Positions 18,899 through 29,944 of a DNA stretch of 64,000 bases are shown piece by piece. The stretch comes from Sedimenticola thiotaurini. Lineage in GTDB: Bacteria; Pseudomonadota; Gammaproteobacteria; Chromatiales; Chromatiaceae. The stretch lies in the NCBI RefSeq assembly GCF_001007875.1, contig NZ_CP011412.1, positions 1,860,001-1,924,000 on the forward strand, read 5' to 3'. The notes under the pieces were generated by a model, which was not told the DNA's origin, did no database searches, and was given only the letters and a program-made list of their open reading frames with translations. The translations under genes were made by a program, and so were the position numbers. Each line of letters opens with the position of its first letter. Position 1 is the first letter of the stretch.

Positions 18899-20263
18899 AT
18901 GCCCCCCAGTGATACAGAACTTAATTTCCAGCGGGATATCTACAGTGTCTCCCGCCTCAACAGCGAGGTCCGGGCCGTGCTGGAGGGCAGCTTTCCGCTG
19001 CTCTGGGTAGAGGGGGAGATCTCCAACCTGGCGCGCCCCGCCTCGGGCCATATCTATTTCACCCTGAAAGATCCCCAGGCCCAGGTGCGCTGTGCCATGT
19101 TCCGCATGAAGCGCCAGCGACTGCGCTTCCAGCCGGAAAACGGCCTCAAGGTACTGATCCGGGCCCGGGTGGGCCTGTACGAGGGCCGTGGCGAGTTCCA
19201 GCTGGTGGCGGAGCACATGGAGCTGGCAGGCGAAGGGGATCTGCAACAGGCCTTTGACGCCCTGAAACTGAAGCTGCAGCAGGAGGGGCTTTTCGACAGC
19301 AGCCATAAACTGCCCCTGCCCCTGCTGCCGAAACGGATCGGGCTGATCACCTCCCCCAGTGGCGCCGCCATCCGGGACGTGCTGAGCGTACTGCAGCGAC
19401 GACTGCCTGCCGTGCCAATTCTGATCTACCCGACCCAGGTCCAGGGAGAGGAGGCCCCACGCTCCCTGGTCAACGCCCTGCGGTTGGCCGAACAACGCCA
19501 GGATTGCGATCTGCTGATCCTGACCCGGGGTGGCGGCTCCCTGGAAGACCTGATGGCGTTCAACGATGAGGCGGTAGCCCGGGTCATCCACGATCTCACC
19601 ATCCCGCTGATCTCCGCAGTGGGTCACGAGGTGGATTTCACCATTGCCGATTTCGTCGCCGACCGGCGCGCCCCGACCCCGTCAGTGGCGGCGGAGCTGG
19701 CCACTCCGGACAGAGAGGAAGTGCTGGACCGGATCAACTCCCTGCAACGGCGTATCCGCCTGGCAACGATCCGCCATCTTACCGATAGCCGCAGGAGCCT
19801 GGAGAACCTCACCAAGCGGTTGGAGCGGGGCCATCCGGGTAACCGGTTGCAGCAGCAGCTACAGTACCTGGATGACCTGAGCCTACGCCTGGCGCGCGGT
19901 ATCCGGAGTCAACTGGACCGGCGCCTGGCGACCATCGGGTTACTGGAAAGTCGGCTGCAGGGAGTTATCCCGACTCACCAGATCCGGCGACAACGGGAAC
20001 AGTTCGACGGACTCAGTCATCGGCTTATCCTGGCCGCCGCCGCCAACTTGCGCATCAAACGTCAATCCCTCGAATCGGCCATCGGAAAACTGGACACCCT
20101 GAGCCCGCTCGCCACACTCCATCGCGGCTACTCCATCACCCGGGTACTGCCGAGCCATGAGCTGTTGCAACAGGCCAGCCAGGTGCAGCCCGGTGACGAA
20201 CTGGAGACCCGGGTCATGGATGGAACCCTCATCTCGGTGGTTAGCCGTATCGACAGCAATTAA
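18899..20263 (+). CDS. xseA: Exodeoxyribonuclease VII large subunit
   Basis: Catalytic subunit of the single-strand-specific exonuclease VII used in mismatch and damage repair. The 454-residue protein has an N-terminal OB-fold (LPLLWVEGEISNLARPASGH, residues about 25-110). The catalytic domain follows with GLITSPSGAAIRDVL, LLILTRGGGSLEDLMAFND and the VGHEVDFTIADFVADRRAPTP block, then a long coiled-coil region. Length and order are standard. It is divergent from guaB, with 121 bases between the start codons. The small subunit gene is not in this window. Confidence 0.95.
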   Translation: MPPSDTELNFQRDIYSVSRLNSEVRAVLEGSFPLLWVEGEISNLARPASGHIYFTLKDPQAQVRCAMFRMKRQRLRFQPENGLKVLIRARVGLYEGRGEFQLVAEHMELAGEGDLQQAFDALKLKLQQEGLFDSSHKLPLPLLPKRIGLITSPSGAAIRDVLSVLQRRLPAVPILIYPTQVQGEEAPRSLVNALRLAEQRQDCDLLILTRGGGSLEDLMAFNDEAVARVIHDLTIPLISAVGHEVDFTIADFVADRRAPTPSVAAELATPDREEVLDRINSLQRRIRLATIRHLTDSRRSLENLTKRLERGHPGNRLQQQLQYLDDLSLRLARGIRSQLDRRLATIGLLESRLQGVIPTHQIRRQREQFDGLSHRLILAAAANLRIKRQSLESAIGKLDTLSPLATLHRGYSITRVLPSHELLQQASQVQPGDELETRVMDGTLISVVSRIDSN

Positions 20264-20484
20264 CAAGCAAACAAATTGCCGCTGTACGACCCCGATATTT
20301 GACAGATTTTCCCCTGATACCGATGGCACAATCCGGGGCGGTCAGACGACGAAAAAGCGTCGTCCTGTCCATCCCATTGGCGACAGGTTGCGTACGATAC
20401 GAAACAAATACCACACAAATAGATGGATTCTCTGTTTCATGTGTAACTATTGCGCCCAAAACAGAAACCCGTTATGAATGCGCT

Positions 20485-21720
20485 ATGATCTCACCAAAAT
20501 CCCTTCTCACCGCAGCCATCATTGCCTCTCTGGTAGCCATTGGCCCGCTCTCCACCGACATGTATCTGCCGGCCTTTCCCATGCTGATGCAGAGCTTCGA
20601 TGCCGATATCAACCAGGTGCAGAATACCCTGAGTATATTTCTGATCGGCTTCGCCCTGGCCCAGCTGATCTACGGCCCGTTGTCCGACCGGTTCGGCCGA
20701 AAGCCGGTGTTGATGGGCGGATTACTGCTGTTTGCCCTGAGCAGCCTGGCGATTGTCTTTACCGACTCCATCAGCACCCTCTCAGCGCTGCGCCTGTTGC
20801 AGGCCATCGGTGGCAGCGCCGGGCCGGTGCTGGGGCGCGCCATGGTGCGGGACATTTACGGCCCCACGGAATCGGCTCGCCTGCTCTCCTACATCAGTAC
20901 CGCCATGGCAGTGGCCCCGGCTGCTGCGCCCATTATCGGCGGTTACCTGTTGGTCTGGTTTGGCTGGCACTCCATCTTCCTGTTTCTTGCCGTCTACGGC
21001 GCTATCGGTCTCCTGCTACTGGGGATACGCATCCCGGAAACCGCACCGCCTGGCAGCCACCACGTTATGTCCGTCAGCAGTCTGCTGAAAAACTACGGTA
21101 TTCTGCTGAAACACCCGACCTGGCGCTGGTACACGCTCACTTGCAGCTTTGTCTTTGCCGGGCTGTTCTCTTTTCTGTCCGGTTCATCTTTTATCATCAT
21201 TGAGTTTCTCGGTTACAAGGAGGAGCAGTTCGGGCTCTTTTTTGCCCTGGTGGTGATCGGTTTCATGCTCGGCACCCAGATCGCCGGTCGCCTGGTACGC
21301 CGCATCGGTATCAACCGGCTGCTCGGTTATGGTTCGCTGATCGCCGCCACCGGCGGCATCAGTATGCTGATCCTGGCCCTGGCCGAAGTGCATCATGTGG
21401 CTGCGGTGGTGGTGCCCCATATGGTCTATATGGTTGGCGTCGGCATTGTCATGCCGCAATCCATGGCAGGCGCCCTGGCCCCGTTCCCGCACATGGCGGG
21501 TGCCGCATCGGCATTACTCGGTTTTATCCAGATGTCGTTCGCTGCCGGCGTGGGTGTACTGGTAGGGCACTATCATGATGGCTCTCCACTCACCATGTCC
21601 TTCTCCATCGCCCTGATGGGCACGCTCACTCTGATCAGTTTCCGCCGGCTGCAGCGGATCAATCGGCAAAACGAAGATGATGATCAGGATGGCGAAGAGG
21701 AGCCGGCCAGCGCCGCATAA
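20485..21720 (+). CDS. Bcr/CflA-family multidrug MFS transporter
   Basis: Inner-membrane proton-coupled exporter of the major facilitator superfamily, 411 residues with 12 predicted helices. It opens like Bcr/CflA proteins (ASLVAIGPLSTDMYLPAFP) and carries the MFS motif A in LIYGPLSDRFGRKPVLMGG and motif C-like RLLQAIGGSAGPVLGRAMV. The start at 20485 puts helix 1 right at the N-terminus; longer upstream starts would add a non-homologous tail. Known relatives export bicyclomycin, sulfonamides or chloramphenicol; the substrate here is unknown. The C-terminal tail is short and acidic (NEDDDQDGEEE). Confidence 0.88.
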   Translation: MISPKSLLTAAIIASLVAIGPLSTDMYLPAFPMLMQSFDADINQVQNTLSIFLIGFALAQLIYGPLSDRFGRKPVLMGGLLLFALSSLAIVFTDSISTLSALRLLQAIGGSAGPVLGRAMVRDIYGPTESARLLSYISTAMAVAPAAAPIIGGYLLVWFGWHSIFLFLAVYGAIGLLLLGIRIPETAPPGSHHVMSVSSLLKNYGILLKHPTWRWYTLTCSFVFAGLFSFLSGSSFIIIEFLGYKEEQFGLFFALVVIGFMLGTQIAGRLVRRIGINRLLGYGSLIAATGGISMLILALAEVHHVAAVVVPHMVYMVGVGIVMPQSMAGALAPFPHMAGAASALLGFIQMSFAAGVGVLVGHYHDGSPLTMSFSIALMGTLTLISFRRLQRINRQNEDDDQDGEEEPASAA

Positions 21721-21749
21721 CAGCAGACCGGATTGGTGAACGGCTCAGG

Positions 21750-23138
21750 CTACTTGCGCTTACTATGGGATTTAAGTCGCTGACGCTTCTGCACCTGGCG
21801 CTGGGTCAGCTTGTTCTTGCGATCCTTGAAAGGGTTGTCACCCGATTTGAACTCGATGCGGATCGGCGTGCCGGTCAGTTTCAGTACCTCCCGGAAACGG
21901 TTCACCAGATAACGTTTATAGGTGGTTGGTACCGCATCGGTCTGATTGCCATGAATCACGATAATCGGTGGATTCTGCCCACCCTGGTGAGCATAGCGCA
22001 GTTTGATCCGACGTCCATGCACCATAGGTGGTTGGTGCTCCTGCACTGTCCATTCAAGGATGCGGGTCAACTCCGGGGTGGCCAGTTTGCGGGTGGCATT
22101 GGCATAGGCTGAATCCAGCGCCTGGTAGAGTTTGCCCACACCGGAACCGTGCAGTGCGGAGATGAAACGCTTGGCGGCAAAATCGAGAAATGGCAGTTTC
22201 CGGTCGATATCATCCTTGACCCGATCCCGTTGGTCCGGTTGCAGGCCATCCCATTTATTGATCACCACCACCAGGGCACGACCGCTCTCCAGAATGTGCC
22301 CCGCCAGGGTCGCATCCTGTTCACCAACACCTTGCTGTGCATCCAGCACCAGCATCACCACATTGGCCCGTTCAATCGCCTGCAACGTCTTGATGACGCT
22401 GAACTTCTCGATCATTTCACTGACCCGGGCGCGACGCCGGACACCGGCCGTATCGATCAGCGTGTAGGGTTTGTCATCATGGGTGTAGGTGATGAAAACG
22501 CTGTCCCGGGTGGTACCCGGCTGGTCAAAAGCGACCACCCGCTCCTCGCCGAGCATCCGATTAACCAGGGTGGATTTTCCCACATTGGGGCGACCCACCA
22601 CGGCGATCAGGGTGCCGGTATCCTGCTCCGGCGCCAGCCCGTCCGGTTCGGGGAACGCGTCCAGCACGTCATTGATCAGAGAGCGCACGCCACGGCCATG
22701 GGCGGCGGAAATGGGTAAGGGCTCACCCAGCCCCAGGGAGAAAAAATCCGCACCGGCCATCGCCCCATCCAGGTTTTCACTCTTGTTCACCACCGCGCTG
22801 ACCGGCTTGCCGGTACGGCGGAGTTGGCTTGCGATGACGGCATCCGCGGGCGTGCAGCCGGCCCGGGCATCCAGCAGAAAGAGAATATGGTCGGCTTCTG
22901 CAATGGCCGCCTGCACCTGCTGTTCCATCAGCTGATCGACCCCGCTCTCCTCGCCACTCAGGCCGCCGGTATCCACTACCACGTAGGGACGGTCGCCCAG
23001 CTTACCAACCCCATACTGACGATCGCGGGTCAATCCCGGCTGATCCGCCACCAGCGCATCACGACTTCGGGTCAACCGGTTAAACAGGGTCGACTTGCCC
23101 ACATTGGGTCGGCCTACCAGGGCAATTACGGGCAGCAT
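21750..23138 (-). CDS. der: Ribosome biogenesis GTPase Der (EngA)
   Basis: Double GTPase needed for 50S subunit assembly. The 462-residue protein has two G domains, each with a P-loop GRPNVGKST (near residues 7 and 185), DxxG switches (DTGGL and DTAGV) and NKxD motifs (NKSE, slightly variant, and NKWD). A KH-like C-terminal domain ends in a basic tail ([12 protein letters not shown]). The ATG at 23138 ([11 protein letters not shown]) matches family starts; a GTG three codons upstream is the alternative. It lies 24 bases after bamB, as in many gammaproteobacteria. Confidence 0.96.
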   Translation of the reverse strand: MLPVIALVGRPNVGKSTLFNRLTRSRDALVADQPGLTRDRQYGVGKLGDRPYVVVDTGGLSGEESGVDQLMEQQVQAAIAEADHILFLLDARAGCTPADAVIASQLRRTGKPVSAVVNKSENLDGAMAGADFFSLGLGEPLPISAAHGRGVRSLINDVLDAFPEPDGLAPEQDTGTLIAVVGRPNVGKSTLVNRMLGEERVVAFDQPGTTRDSVFITYTHDDKPYTLIDTAGVRRRARVSEMIEKFSVIKTLQAIERANVVMLVLDAQQGVGEQDATLAGHILESGRALVVVINKWDGLQPDQRDRVKDDIDRKLPFLDFAAKRFISALHGSGVGKLYQALDSAYANATRKLATPELTRILEWTVQEHQPPMVHGRRIKLRYAHQGGQNPPIIVIHGNQTDAVPTTYKRYLVNRFREVLKLTGTPIRIEFKSGDNPFKDRKNKLTQRQVQKRQRLKSHSKRK

Positions 23139-23162
23139 GTTTGGCACATTTATACTCGATGA

Positions 23163-24329
23163 TCAGCTATCGGAAATCGTCACGGCAGCCATCTCGCCAC
23201 CATCCGCATAAATATAGACGACACCATCAATGACCAACGGTGGCGTTGAAATGGCGGACTTTGCAATCCGCACACGTCCTTCCAGGCGACCGTCAACACG
23301 GGACAGGAAGTGCAGATAACCTTCAAAATCACCCACCAGTACATGCTCACCCAACACCATCGGAGCCGTCAGCTTGCGATACTGAAGCGCTTTGTTCTTC
23401 CAAAGCGCGGAGCCATTACCGGGATCCACCGACACCACATGGTCGGCCTCGTCAGAGACATAGATCTGGCCGTAATCAGCCCCCATACCGGCATAGGATG
23501 AGAGCTTACGCCGCCACAGCACGATACCGGTCTGGATCGATACAGCGGTCATTTCACCCTGATAGGTAACGGCATAGACCACGTCGCCAATTACCAGTGG
23601 ATCGCCGTCGATATCCACCATTCGCTCCAGTTCAGAGCGTCCGCTGGGCGCTGACACCGTGATCTCCCAGAGCAGATCGCCTTTCTGCAGATCCAGCATC
23701 ACCAACTTACCGCTGGCGAAACCACAGATCACATAACCATCCACGATCACCGGGGAACTGCTGCCATGCAGCGTCAGTACCGGGATGGATCGGTCATATA
23801 CCCACTTCTCAGCGCCGTTTTCCGCATCCAGCCCAAACAGCTTGCCGTCGATGGTATGCACCACCACCACACCTCGGCCGGCCTTGGGTACTGACAGCAC
23901 TTCACTGCTCACCTGGGCCCGCCATTTCTCCTGCCCGGTATCCTGTTCCAGGGCAACCACTTCGGCATTACTGGTGCCGAACAGCACCAAACCTTCGCCG
24001 GCACCGGGTCCGCCGGAGATCTCCAGTTCAGTATCGACCGACCAGACAGGTCGACCGGTGGCCGCTTCCAGGGCACGCACCGTGCCACTTCGACTGGCAC
24101 CGTAGATCCGATCCCCCGCCACAAAGGGAACCAGCTTGACCCGCTGTTCATCCGCACCATCGCCGATCGAAGCCGACCAGATCACCCGGGCAGGGACGGA
24201 ACTGGCCATCTCCACCAGTTCCGCAGGCGGCTCTGAATTGTCCTCATCGGACAGCCAGTTAAGCGGATTCATGGAACTGCAACCAGCCAGCAGGAGCACC
24301 AGCGGCAAACTCAACAGATAGCGCGTCAT
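23163..24329 (-). CDS. bamB: Outer-membrane assembly lipoprotein BamB
   Basis: Lipoprotein of the BAM complex that inserts beta-barrel proteins into the outer membrane. The 388-residue protein has a signal peptide with lipobox (LVLLLAGC) followed by an eight-bladed PQQ-like beta-propeller; repeated blades are visible as GRPVWSVDTELEISGGPG, GQEKWRAQVSSEVLS, GAEKWVYDRSIPVLTL and GIVLWRRKLSS. The ATG at 24329 has GAGGA at good spacing. It is preceded by yfgM (15-base gap) and followed by der. Confidence 0.95.
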   Translation of the reverse strand: MTRYLLSLPLVLLLAGCSSMNPLNWLSDEDNSEPPAELVEMASSVPARVIWSASIGDGADEQRVKLVPFVAGDRIYGASRSGTVRALEAATGRPVWSVDTELEISGGPGAGEGLVLFGTSNAEVVALEQDTGQEKWRAQVSSEVLSVPKAGRGVVVVHTIDGKLFGLDAENGAEKWVYDRSIPVLTLHGSSSPVIVDGYVICGFASGKLVMLDLQKGDLLWEITVSAPSGRSELERMVDIDGDPLVIGDVVYAVTYQGEMTAVSIQTGIVLWRRKLSSYAGMGADYGQIYVSDEADHVVSVDPGNGSALWKNKALQYRKLTAPMVLGEHVLVGDFEGYLHFLSRVDGRLEGRVRIAKSAISTPPLVIDGVVYIYADGGEMAAVTISDS

Positions 24330-24344
24330 GGGCAATCCTCGGGG

Positions 24345-24971
24345 TTATTCAGCTGCGGCAAGATCATCGAACTTCATCTGCACCAGGGCGCTGTTGCTCA
24401 CATCGTATTCCAGCGCCTCCTTATAGGCCTGGCGCGCCGCCGCCGGGTTTCCCTGCTGCAGGGCAATATCACCTTTCAGTTCGGCGAAGTCGCCCCTGAA
24501 GCTGTCTGCCGGGGCCTGCGCCACCAATGCGGAAGCCTCATCCAGAGCCCCCTGATCCAACAGCAGTCGGGCCAGACGCAGACGGGCAATCTGCTGCAGG
24601 GAGGGGTCGCCCGCCTCGGCAATGACCCACTGCAACTGCGTCTTCGCCCCATCCACATCACCCTGTTGGAATTTCACTTTAGCCAGATCCAGGGCGGCAA
24701 ACACCGCGTAGGGGGTCTGCCCGTACTGGGTCACGATGGCCTCTGCCTGGCTAACCACAGCTGGCGAATTGGTCGCCACACTGTTGCTCAACAGCTCAAA
24801 CTGCTGTGAAGCCTGCTCAGTGACCTGCTGCTGATGCTGGCTCCAGTATTGCCAGCCAAACACACCACCCAGGCCGAGAACAATACCGGCGATAACCGAC
24901 TTGCCGTTCTCTTTCCACCAGTTTTTAAGTGCCTCTACCTGTTCCTCTTCGGACAGATTCACATCAACCAT
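24345..24971 (-). CDS. yfgM: YfgM-family TPR membrane protein
   Basis: 208-residue inner-membrane protein with a short cytoplasmic N-terminus (VNLSEEEQVEALKNWWKENG), one helix (SVIAGIVLGLGGVFGWQYW, about 24-42) and a periplasmic tetratricopeptide domain. E. coli YfgM sits beside SecYEG and chaperones such as PpiD, helping secreted proteins. Position between hisS and bamB is conserved. Confidence 0.92.
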   Translation of the reverse strand: MVDVNLSEEEQVEALKNWWKENGKSVIAGIVLGLGGVFGWQYWSQHQQQVTEQASQQFELLSNSVATNSPAVVSQAEAIVTQYGQTPYAVFAALDLAKVKFQQGDVDGAKTQLQWVIAEAGDPSLQQIARLRLARLLLDQGALDEASALVAQAPADSFRGDFAELKGDIALQQGNPAAARQAYKEALEYDVSNSALVQMKFDDLAAAE

Positions 24972-25097
24972 GTTGTCCTCCCTTTCCGCCGCCAGCGGAT
25001 AAATAATTTGTTACCGGTATCGCCATGCGTCCGCCCGATACTACTCCAGACGACTCGCGCATAGGGCAGCCCGTCTGAAAATCCCGACCGACCGCGG

Positions 25098-26366
25098 TCA
25101 AATCATGTCCCGCAGGTAGTCTGCCAGGCTGTCCAGCGCCACCTGCTCCTGTTCCCGCTCCTCGCGTAGATGCTTGACGCCGATAACCCCCTGGGTTAAT
25201 TCGTCCTCACCCAACACCAGCGCGAAACGGGCGCCGCTCCGATCCGCTTTTTTGAACTGGCTTTTGAAACTGCCACCACCACAGTGACAGAGCAGGCGCA
25301 GTTCAGGCAGTTCCCGCCGCAACCGGTCCGCCAGCAGCACCCCCTGTTTCTGCGGCGTATCACCCACCAGTACCAGATAGGCATCCAGGGTCTGCAACTG
25401 CAACGGGTTGTCCCGCTCCTGCAGTAACACAATCAGCCGCTCCACCCCCATCGCAAATCCGATGCCGGGGGTCGGTTTACCACCCAGTTGCTCCACCAGC
25501 CCGTCATACCGTCCACCGGCACAGACGGTGCCCTGAGCACCCAGTCGATCGGTCACCCACTCGAACACAGTACGGGCATAGTAATCGAGTCCACGCACCA
25601 GGCGGGTATTCACCACATAGGGCACACCGGCGGCGTCCAGCCCCTCGCAGAGGGTCTGAAAATGGGCTTTTGACTCGTCGCCCAGGTAATCCAGAAGCGA
25701 GGGAGCCGCTGCAATCAGCTCACGCATGGCCGGATTTTTGGAGTCCAGCACCCGCAGGGGATTACTCTGCAGACGGCGCAGACTGTCTTCATCCAGCTGC
25801 GTCTGATGTTCGGTCAGATAGGCGACCAGTTTTTCACGATACACCGCCCGTTCATCGGGAGTACCCAGGGTGTTGATCTGCAGTTCCAGGCCATCCAGAC
25901 CAAGCGACTCCCAGAAACGCCGGGTCAGCAGAATCATCTCGATATCGATATCCGGACCGCTGAGTCCGTAAGCCTCGGCACCGATCTGGTAGAACTGGCG
26001 ATAGCGCCCTTTCTGGGGACGTTCATGCCTGAACATAGGGCCGTAGTACCAGATGCGCTGCACCTGGTTATGAAACAGCCCATTTTCAATACCGGCCCGG
26101 ACACAGCTGGCGGTGCACTCCGGTCGCAGGGTCAGACTGTCGCCATTGCGGTCCTCGAAGGTGTACATCTCCTTCTCAACGATATCGGTCACTTCGCCAA
26201 TGGATCGTTTGAACAGATCCGTCATCTCCACCACCGGCGTGCGCAGTTCCCGGTAACCGTAACTGTCCAGTACCGTGCGCACTTGCTGTTCCAGGAAATG
26301 CCAGATGGGTGTCTGGTCGGGCAGGATATCGTGCATGCCACGAATGGCCTGTATGTTTTTTGCCAT
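25098..26366 (-). CDS. hisS: Histidyl-tRNA synthetase
   Basis: Class II aminoacyl-tRNA synthetase charging tRNA-His. The 422-residue protein begins [18 protein letters not shown] and has motif 2 ([20 protein letters not shown]), the HisA motif ([13 protein letters not shown]), motif 3 ([15 protein letters not shown]) and a C-terminal anticodon-binding domain. In related genomes ispG usually precedes hisS; here rodZ lies directly upstream instead. Confidence 0.97.
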   Translation of the reverse strand: MAKNIQAIRGMHDILPDQTPIWHFLEQQVRTVLDSYGYRELRTPVVEMTDLFKRSIGEVTDIVEKEMYTFEDRNGDSLTLRPECTASCVRAGIENGLFHNQVQRIWYYGPMFRHERPQKGRYRQFYQIGAEAYGLSGPDIDIEMILLTRRFWESLGLDGLELQINTLGTPDERAVYREKLVAYLTEHQTQLDEDSLRRLQSNPLRVLDSKNPAMRELIAAAPSLLDYLGDESKAHFQTLCEGLDAAGVPYVVNTRLVRGLDYYARTVFEWVTDRLGAQGTVCAGGRYDGLVEQLGGKPTPGIGFAMGVERLIVLLQERDNPLQLQTLDAYLVLVGDTPQKQGVLLADRLRRELPELRLLCHCGGGSFKSQFKKADRSGARFALVLGEDELTQGVIGVKHLREEREQEQVALDSLADYLRDMI

Positions 26367-26533
26367 TACTCTTTCTATACCATTACTTAACTGTTTCCGG
26401 GCTTTCAGGCTGTCCCGTCAATTCAGGCCGTATCAATCCGGCCTGCAGAAGAATTGGTCTCGCTGCAGGTTGCACGACCGGTACAAACAGGCGTGCGGTT
26501 TTGGTTGACCAGGGTAACCTGTTCCGTCCTCTC

Positions 26534-27523
26534 TCACTCAATTCGGAGGGTCAATTTGGCAACGTTGCCGCGGATATGGGGAGCCAGATCATAAGGTTCT
26601 CCACGTACCGTAACCCTCACCGCCGACGCGTTGCCGAATACCATCTGATAGGGCGCTTCGCCGCCAAGCACCAGGCGATCACCAGCGACTTTATTACCGA
26701 TCACCCGAAAATTGCCCGAAGCATCCTTGATGTCGGTCCAACAGGCATCGGAGAAGCTGACGCTGACCACCGCTGACAGGTCGGCCTGGTCAGTTGCTGC
26801 AGTGGGCGCCAGACTCTCAGCCAGAGGGGCTTCCACCATCCCCTCCGCACTATCTTCAGTCGGCTCAGAAGATATCTCACCCGGGACCATCGTCCCGGCT
26901 TCCGGACCCTCACTGCTCGTCGTGACGCTGGATTCCTCCGGCTCGGTAACGGGCGCATCGAGGATCTCCGGTTTATCCAGCAGTGCCGGTAACGTAACGC
27001 TCCCATCCTCTGCCACCAGAGGGCCACCCGGTTCCGCCAGGGATTGATCAACCTGCTGCTCTATCGCCTGGGTATCGCTGCCGGCACTGCCGCCAAGCGG
27101 CCACTGCAGATAGCCATACCACCAGGTCACCACCAGGCCGATTATGGCGATCACAATCAACCAGGTAATCAGTCGAATCAAGGTATGACTGCTGCGCACC
27201 TCCCGCTTGATCTCTGCCGGTTGCAGATTGGCGTTCTCTTCTTCTGCAGGTCGATAGAGATGAAAGGCATCCAGGATGGGGCCCACCGGCACATCCAGCA
27301 GACGGGCATAGTTACGCAGATAACCCTGCACGAACACAGCGCTGGGTAATTTGCTGAAATCATCCGCTTCCAGCGCTTCCAGCATGGAGACGTTCAGATG
27401 CAGCAGACTGGCCACCCGGTTGACGTCCATCTCTTTGGCGACGCGAACATCCCGCAACTGTTTTCCAGGGCCCTGGATAACCGGGGTATCAGGTGCCTCT
27501 TCGGTATTTTCGGCGGCATTCAT
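26534..27523 (-). CDS. rodZ: Cytoskeletal/cell-shape protein RodZ
   Basis: Bitopic membrane protein that links MreB to the cell-wall elongation machinery. The 329-residue protein has an N-terminal HTH_25 domain (LRDVRVAKEMDVNRVASLLH, GYLRNYARLLDVP; about 22-92), a basic juxtamembrane segment, one helix (LITWLIVIAIIGLVVTWWYG, about 117-137), an acidic low-complexity periplasmic linker, and a C-terminal DUF4115 domain. Its ATG overlaps the pilW stop codon by four bases (ATGA). Confidence 0.92.
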   Translation of the reverse strand: MNAAENTEEAPDTPVIQGPGKQLRDVRVAKEMDVNRVASLLHLNVSMLEALEADDFSKLPSAVFVQGYLRNYARLLDVPVGPILDAFHLYRPAEEENANLQPAEIKREVRSSHTLIRLITWLIVIAIIGLVVTWWYGYLQWPLGGSAGSDTQAIEQQVDQSLAEPGGPLVAEDGSVTLPALLDKPEILDAPVTEPEESSVTTSSEGPEAGTMVPGEISSEPTEDSAEGMVEAPLAESLAPTAATDQADLSAVVSVSFSDACWTDIKDASGNFRVIGNKVAGDRLVLGGEAPYQMVFGNASAVRVTVRGEPYDLAPHIRGNVAKLTLRIE

Positions 27524-28323
27524 TGTCGTTCCAGTTCTCTCAATAGCTGCACTTCCCGGGAATCGGGGAAGTTGTTCTTTAACATCAGCGAATAACTGGA
27601 CACGGCATTCCGATCACCCAGCACCCGTTCATTCTGAATACCCAGCCAGAGTGACGCCGCAGTTGGTTTGGATCGCTCCAGGAAACGCTGTAGATAGGCC
27701 CGGGAAGAGAGGTTCTCGCCGATCTGAAAACTCAATTGCGCCATCTGTATCAGCGCCAGCGGAAAATTCCCGTTGTGCGTCAGGGCACGACGCAGATAGC
27801 TCTCGGCCTTTTCCAAATCATTGTTGCGCGAGGCGCAGATGCCGGCGTTGGTCAACGCCACTTCGGGGGTCTGGTAAAGCGGGTTATCCAGCGCCTTCAG
27901 AAAAGTTTTATCCGCCTCTTCAAAACGCTGCTGTTTACACAGGTATGAAGCATAGGCGTTTAATACATAGGAGTTTTTCGGGTCCAGTTTCAGGCTGCGA
28001 TTAAAATGTTTCTCCGCCAGATCAGGCTCATCCAGACGTTCATACAACAACGCGATCACGTTATGAGCCTCGGCATTCGTCGGCTCCACTGCCAACGCCT
28101 GTTTGACCTTCTGCAGGGCGACATCAAGATGACCCTCCCGCATATAGGCAACCGCCAGCTTCACATACACGTCGCCCGCACCGGTTCGGCTGCTCTGACC
28201 GAAACGGCCGGTATTGTCCACCATATCCGGCGAACTGCCGTCCGGACGCACCCCAGCCTGTTGGCATCCAGCTAAAAACAACAGTGACAACACTCCCAAG
28301 ATAGAGACCCGACGCACTTTCAA
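27520..28323 (-). CDS. pilW: Type IV pilus biogenesis/stability lipoprotein PilW (PilF)
   Basis: TPR lipoprotein that helps the PilQ secretin assemble. The 267-residue protein has a signal peptide with lipobox (LFLAGC), then six TPR-like units such as [40 protein letters not shown] and [20 protein letters not shown]. It overlaps rlmN upstream by four bases and rodZ downstream by four bases, so rlmN-pilW-rodZ are translationally coupled. Confidence 0.92.
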   Translation of the reverse strand: MKVRRVSILGVLSLLFLAGCQQAGVRPDGSSPDMVDNTGRFGQSSRTGAGDVYVKLAVAYMREGHLDVALQKVKQALAVEPTNAEAHNVIALLYERLDEPDLAEKHFNRSLKLDPKNSYVLNAYASYLCKQQRFEEADKTFLKALDNPLYQTPEVALTNAGICASRNNDLEKAESYLRRALTHNGNFPLALIQMAQLSFQIGENLSSRAYLQRFLERSKPTAASLWLGIQNERVLGDRNAVSSYSLMLKNNFPDSREVQLLRELERQ

Positions 28324-29402
28324 CGTACAACTCCTCCTGCATGTTTCAATTCACGACGACTGCGATCCTTCACTCGCCCAACCAGCTGTCCACAGGCCGC
28401 GTCGATATCGTCACCACGGGTTTTACGAGTGGTGGTCACAATACCGGACTTGACCAGGCGCTGGCGGAAGGCATCGATCCGCTCCGGGGACGAGCACTGG
28501 TAGCGGGTTCCGGGAAACGGATTGAACGGAATAAGATTGATCTTCGAGGGGGTGCCTTCCAGCAGTCTGATCAGCTGTTTGGCCTGTTTATCACTATCAT
28601 TGATGCCGTCCAGCATCACATATTCCCAGGTCACCTTACGGCGTTTATCACCCCTGAGGTACTCCCGACAGGCGGGAATCAACTGTTCCAGGGGATATTT
28701 CTGGTTGATCGGGACCAGTTGGTCACGCAATTCATTGGTCGGCGCATGGAGCGAAACCGCCAGGCTCACTTCGGACAGTTCAGTCAGCTGCCTGAGGGCG
28801 GGCACGATACCCGAGGTACTGATGGTAACCCGGTACTTCGACAGCATGTAGGCCAGATCGTCCTGCATGATACGGGTTGCGGTGACCACCGGATCAAAGT
28901 TGGCCAATGGCTCCCCCATCCCCATGAACACCACATTGGTAAGGCGTTTGCCAAGCTCATGTTCCGCCACCCATAACTGACCGATAATCTCCGCCGTAGT
29001 CAGGTTGCGATTGAACCCTTGCTGGGCCGTGGAACAGAAACTGCAATCCAGCGCACAACCGACCTGGGAAGAGATACAGAGGGTGGCGCGATTGGGTTCA
29101 GGGATGTAGACCGATTCGATACGATTATTACAGTCCAGTTCGAGTACCCACTTGTGGGTACCATCCAGTGCCGGCTGATCAAACACCACTTCCGGCACCC
29201 GGACTTCAGCCACCTGCTTGAGCTGCTCACGCAGCTTCTTCGACAAGTCGGTCATGGCGTCGAAATCGGTCACGCCGTGTTTGTGAATCCACTTCAGCAC
29301 ATTGCGACCATTGAACGCCTTGGCGCCCAATCCTTCAATGAAGGACTCCAGCCCCTGGCGGTCAAGATTCAGCAGGTTGACTTTCTGTTCAGTGCTCTGC
29401 AT
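28320..29402 (-). CDS. rlmN: Dual-specificity 23S rRNA/tRNA methyltransferase RlmN
   Basis: Radical-SAM enzyme that methylates C2 of adenosine in 23S rRNA (A2503) and some tRNAs. It is 360 residues long. The 4Fe-4S motif is CALDCSFC within [20 protein letters not shown]; the methyl-carrying Cys lies near the end (DIDAACGQL). [12 protein letters not shown] binds SAM. The ATG at 29402 is chosen over an upstream start because the downstream sequence ([13 protein letters not shown]) matches family N-termini. Confidence 0.96.
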   Translation of the reverse strand: MQSTEQKVNLLNLDRQGLESFIEGLGAKAFNGRNVLKWIHKHGVTDFDAMTDLSKKLREQLKQVAEVRVPEVVFDQPALDGTHKWVLELDCNNRIESVYIPEPNRATLCISSQVGCALDCSFCSTAQQGFNRNLTTAEIIGQLWVAEHELGKRLTNVVFMGMGEPLANFDPVVTATRIMQDDLAYMLSKYRVTISTSGIVPALRQLTELSEVSLAVSLHAPTNELRDQLVPINQKYPLEQLIPACREYLRGDKRRKVTWEYVMLDGINDSDKQAKQLIRLLEGTPSKINLIPFNPFPGTRYQCSSPERIDAFRQRLVKSGIVTTTRKTRGDDIDAACGQLVGRVKDRSRRELKHAGGVVR

Positions 29403-29441
29403 TACCCCATCACTCCACACGGTAAATTAAAGAGATTGCCC

Positions 29442-29463
29442 CCACCCCTGCAACCAGGGGTGG
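29442..29463 (-). other. Hairpin between ndk and rlmN
   Basis: Perfect nine-base-pair stem (CCACCCCTG / CAGGGGTGG) with a four-base loop, 52 bases after the ndk stop codon. The following minus-strand sequence is G-rich then T-rich, so it may be a weak terminator or part of the rlmN leader. Confidence 0.5.
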
Positions 29464-29515
29464 CCCGGCAATCAGTGCTCAGACTGAGGCAATGCAGATT
29501 GCTCAAGGTATGACC

Positions 29516-29944
29516 TCAACGCAACCTTTCGCAGACACCTTCGGGAAAGAAGAAGGCAATCTCAGCCGCTGCGGTTTCCGGTGCGTCCGAACCGTGGACG
29601 GCATTCTCATCGACGGTTTCAGCGAAGTCCGCACGAATGGTGCCGGGCGCGGCCTCCTGGGGATTGGTGGCACCCATTACCTCGCGATTCTTGGCGATGG
29701 CATTCTCACCCTCCAGAACCTGTACCATAACCGGACCTGAAGTCATGAAATCGATCAGATCGTTATAGAAGGGGCGCTCCTTGTGCACCGCGTAGAACTC
29801 ACCGGCCTGTTCCCGGGTCAGCTGCAACATCTTTGCAGCGACGATTTTAAGGCCCGCTTCTTCAAATCTGCTGTAGATCTTGCCGATAATGTTCTTCGCC
29901 ACCGCATCCGGTTTCACAATTGAGAAAGTACGCTCGATCGCCAT
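29516..29944 (-). CDS. ndk: Nucleoside diphosphate kinase
   Basis: Transfers the gamma-phosphate of ATP to other nucleoside diphosphates through a phospho-histidine. The 142-residue protein begins [18 protein letters not shown] and has the active His in [20 protein letters not shown]. The ATG at 29944 follows TTGGAG and matches family starts. Confidence 0.97.
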   Translation of the reverse strand: MAIERTFSIVKPDAVAKNIIGKIYSRFEEAGLKIVAAKMLQLTREQAGEFYAVHKERPFYNDLIDFMTSGPVMVQVLEGENAIAKNREVMGATNPQEAAPGTIRADFAETVDENAVHGSDAPETAAAEIAFFFPEGVCERLR

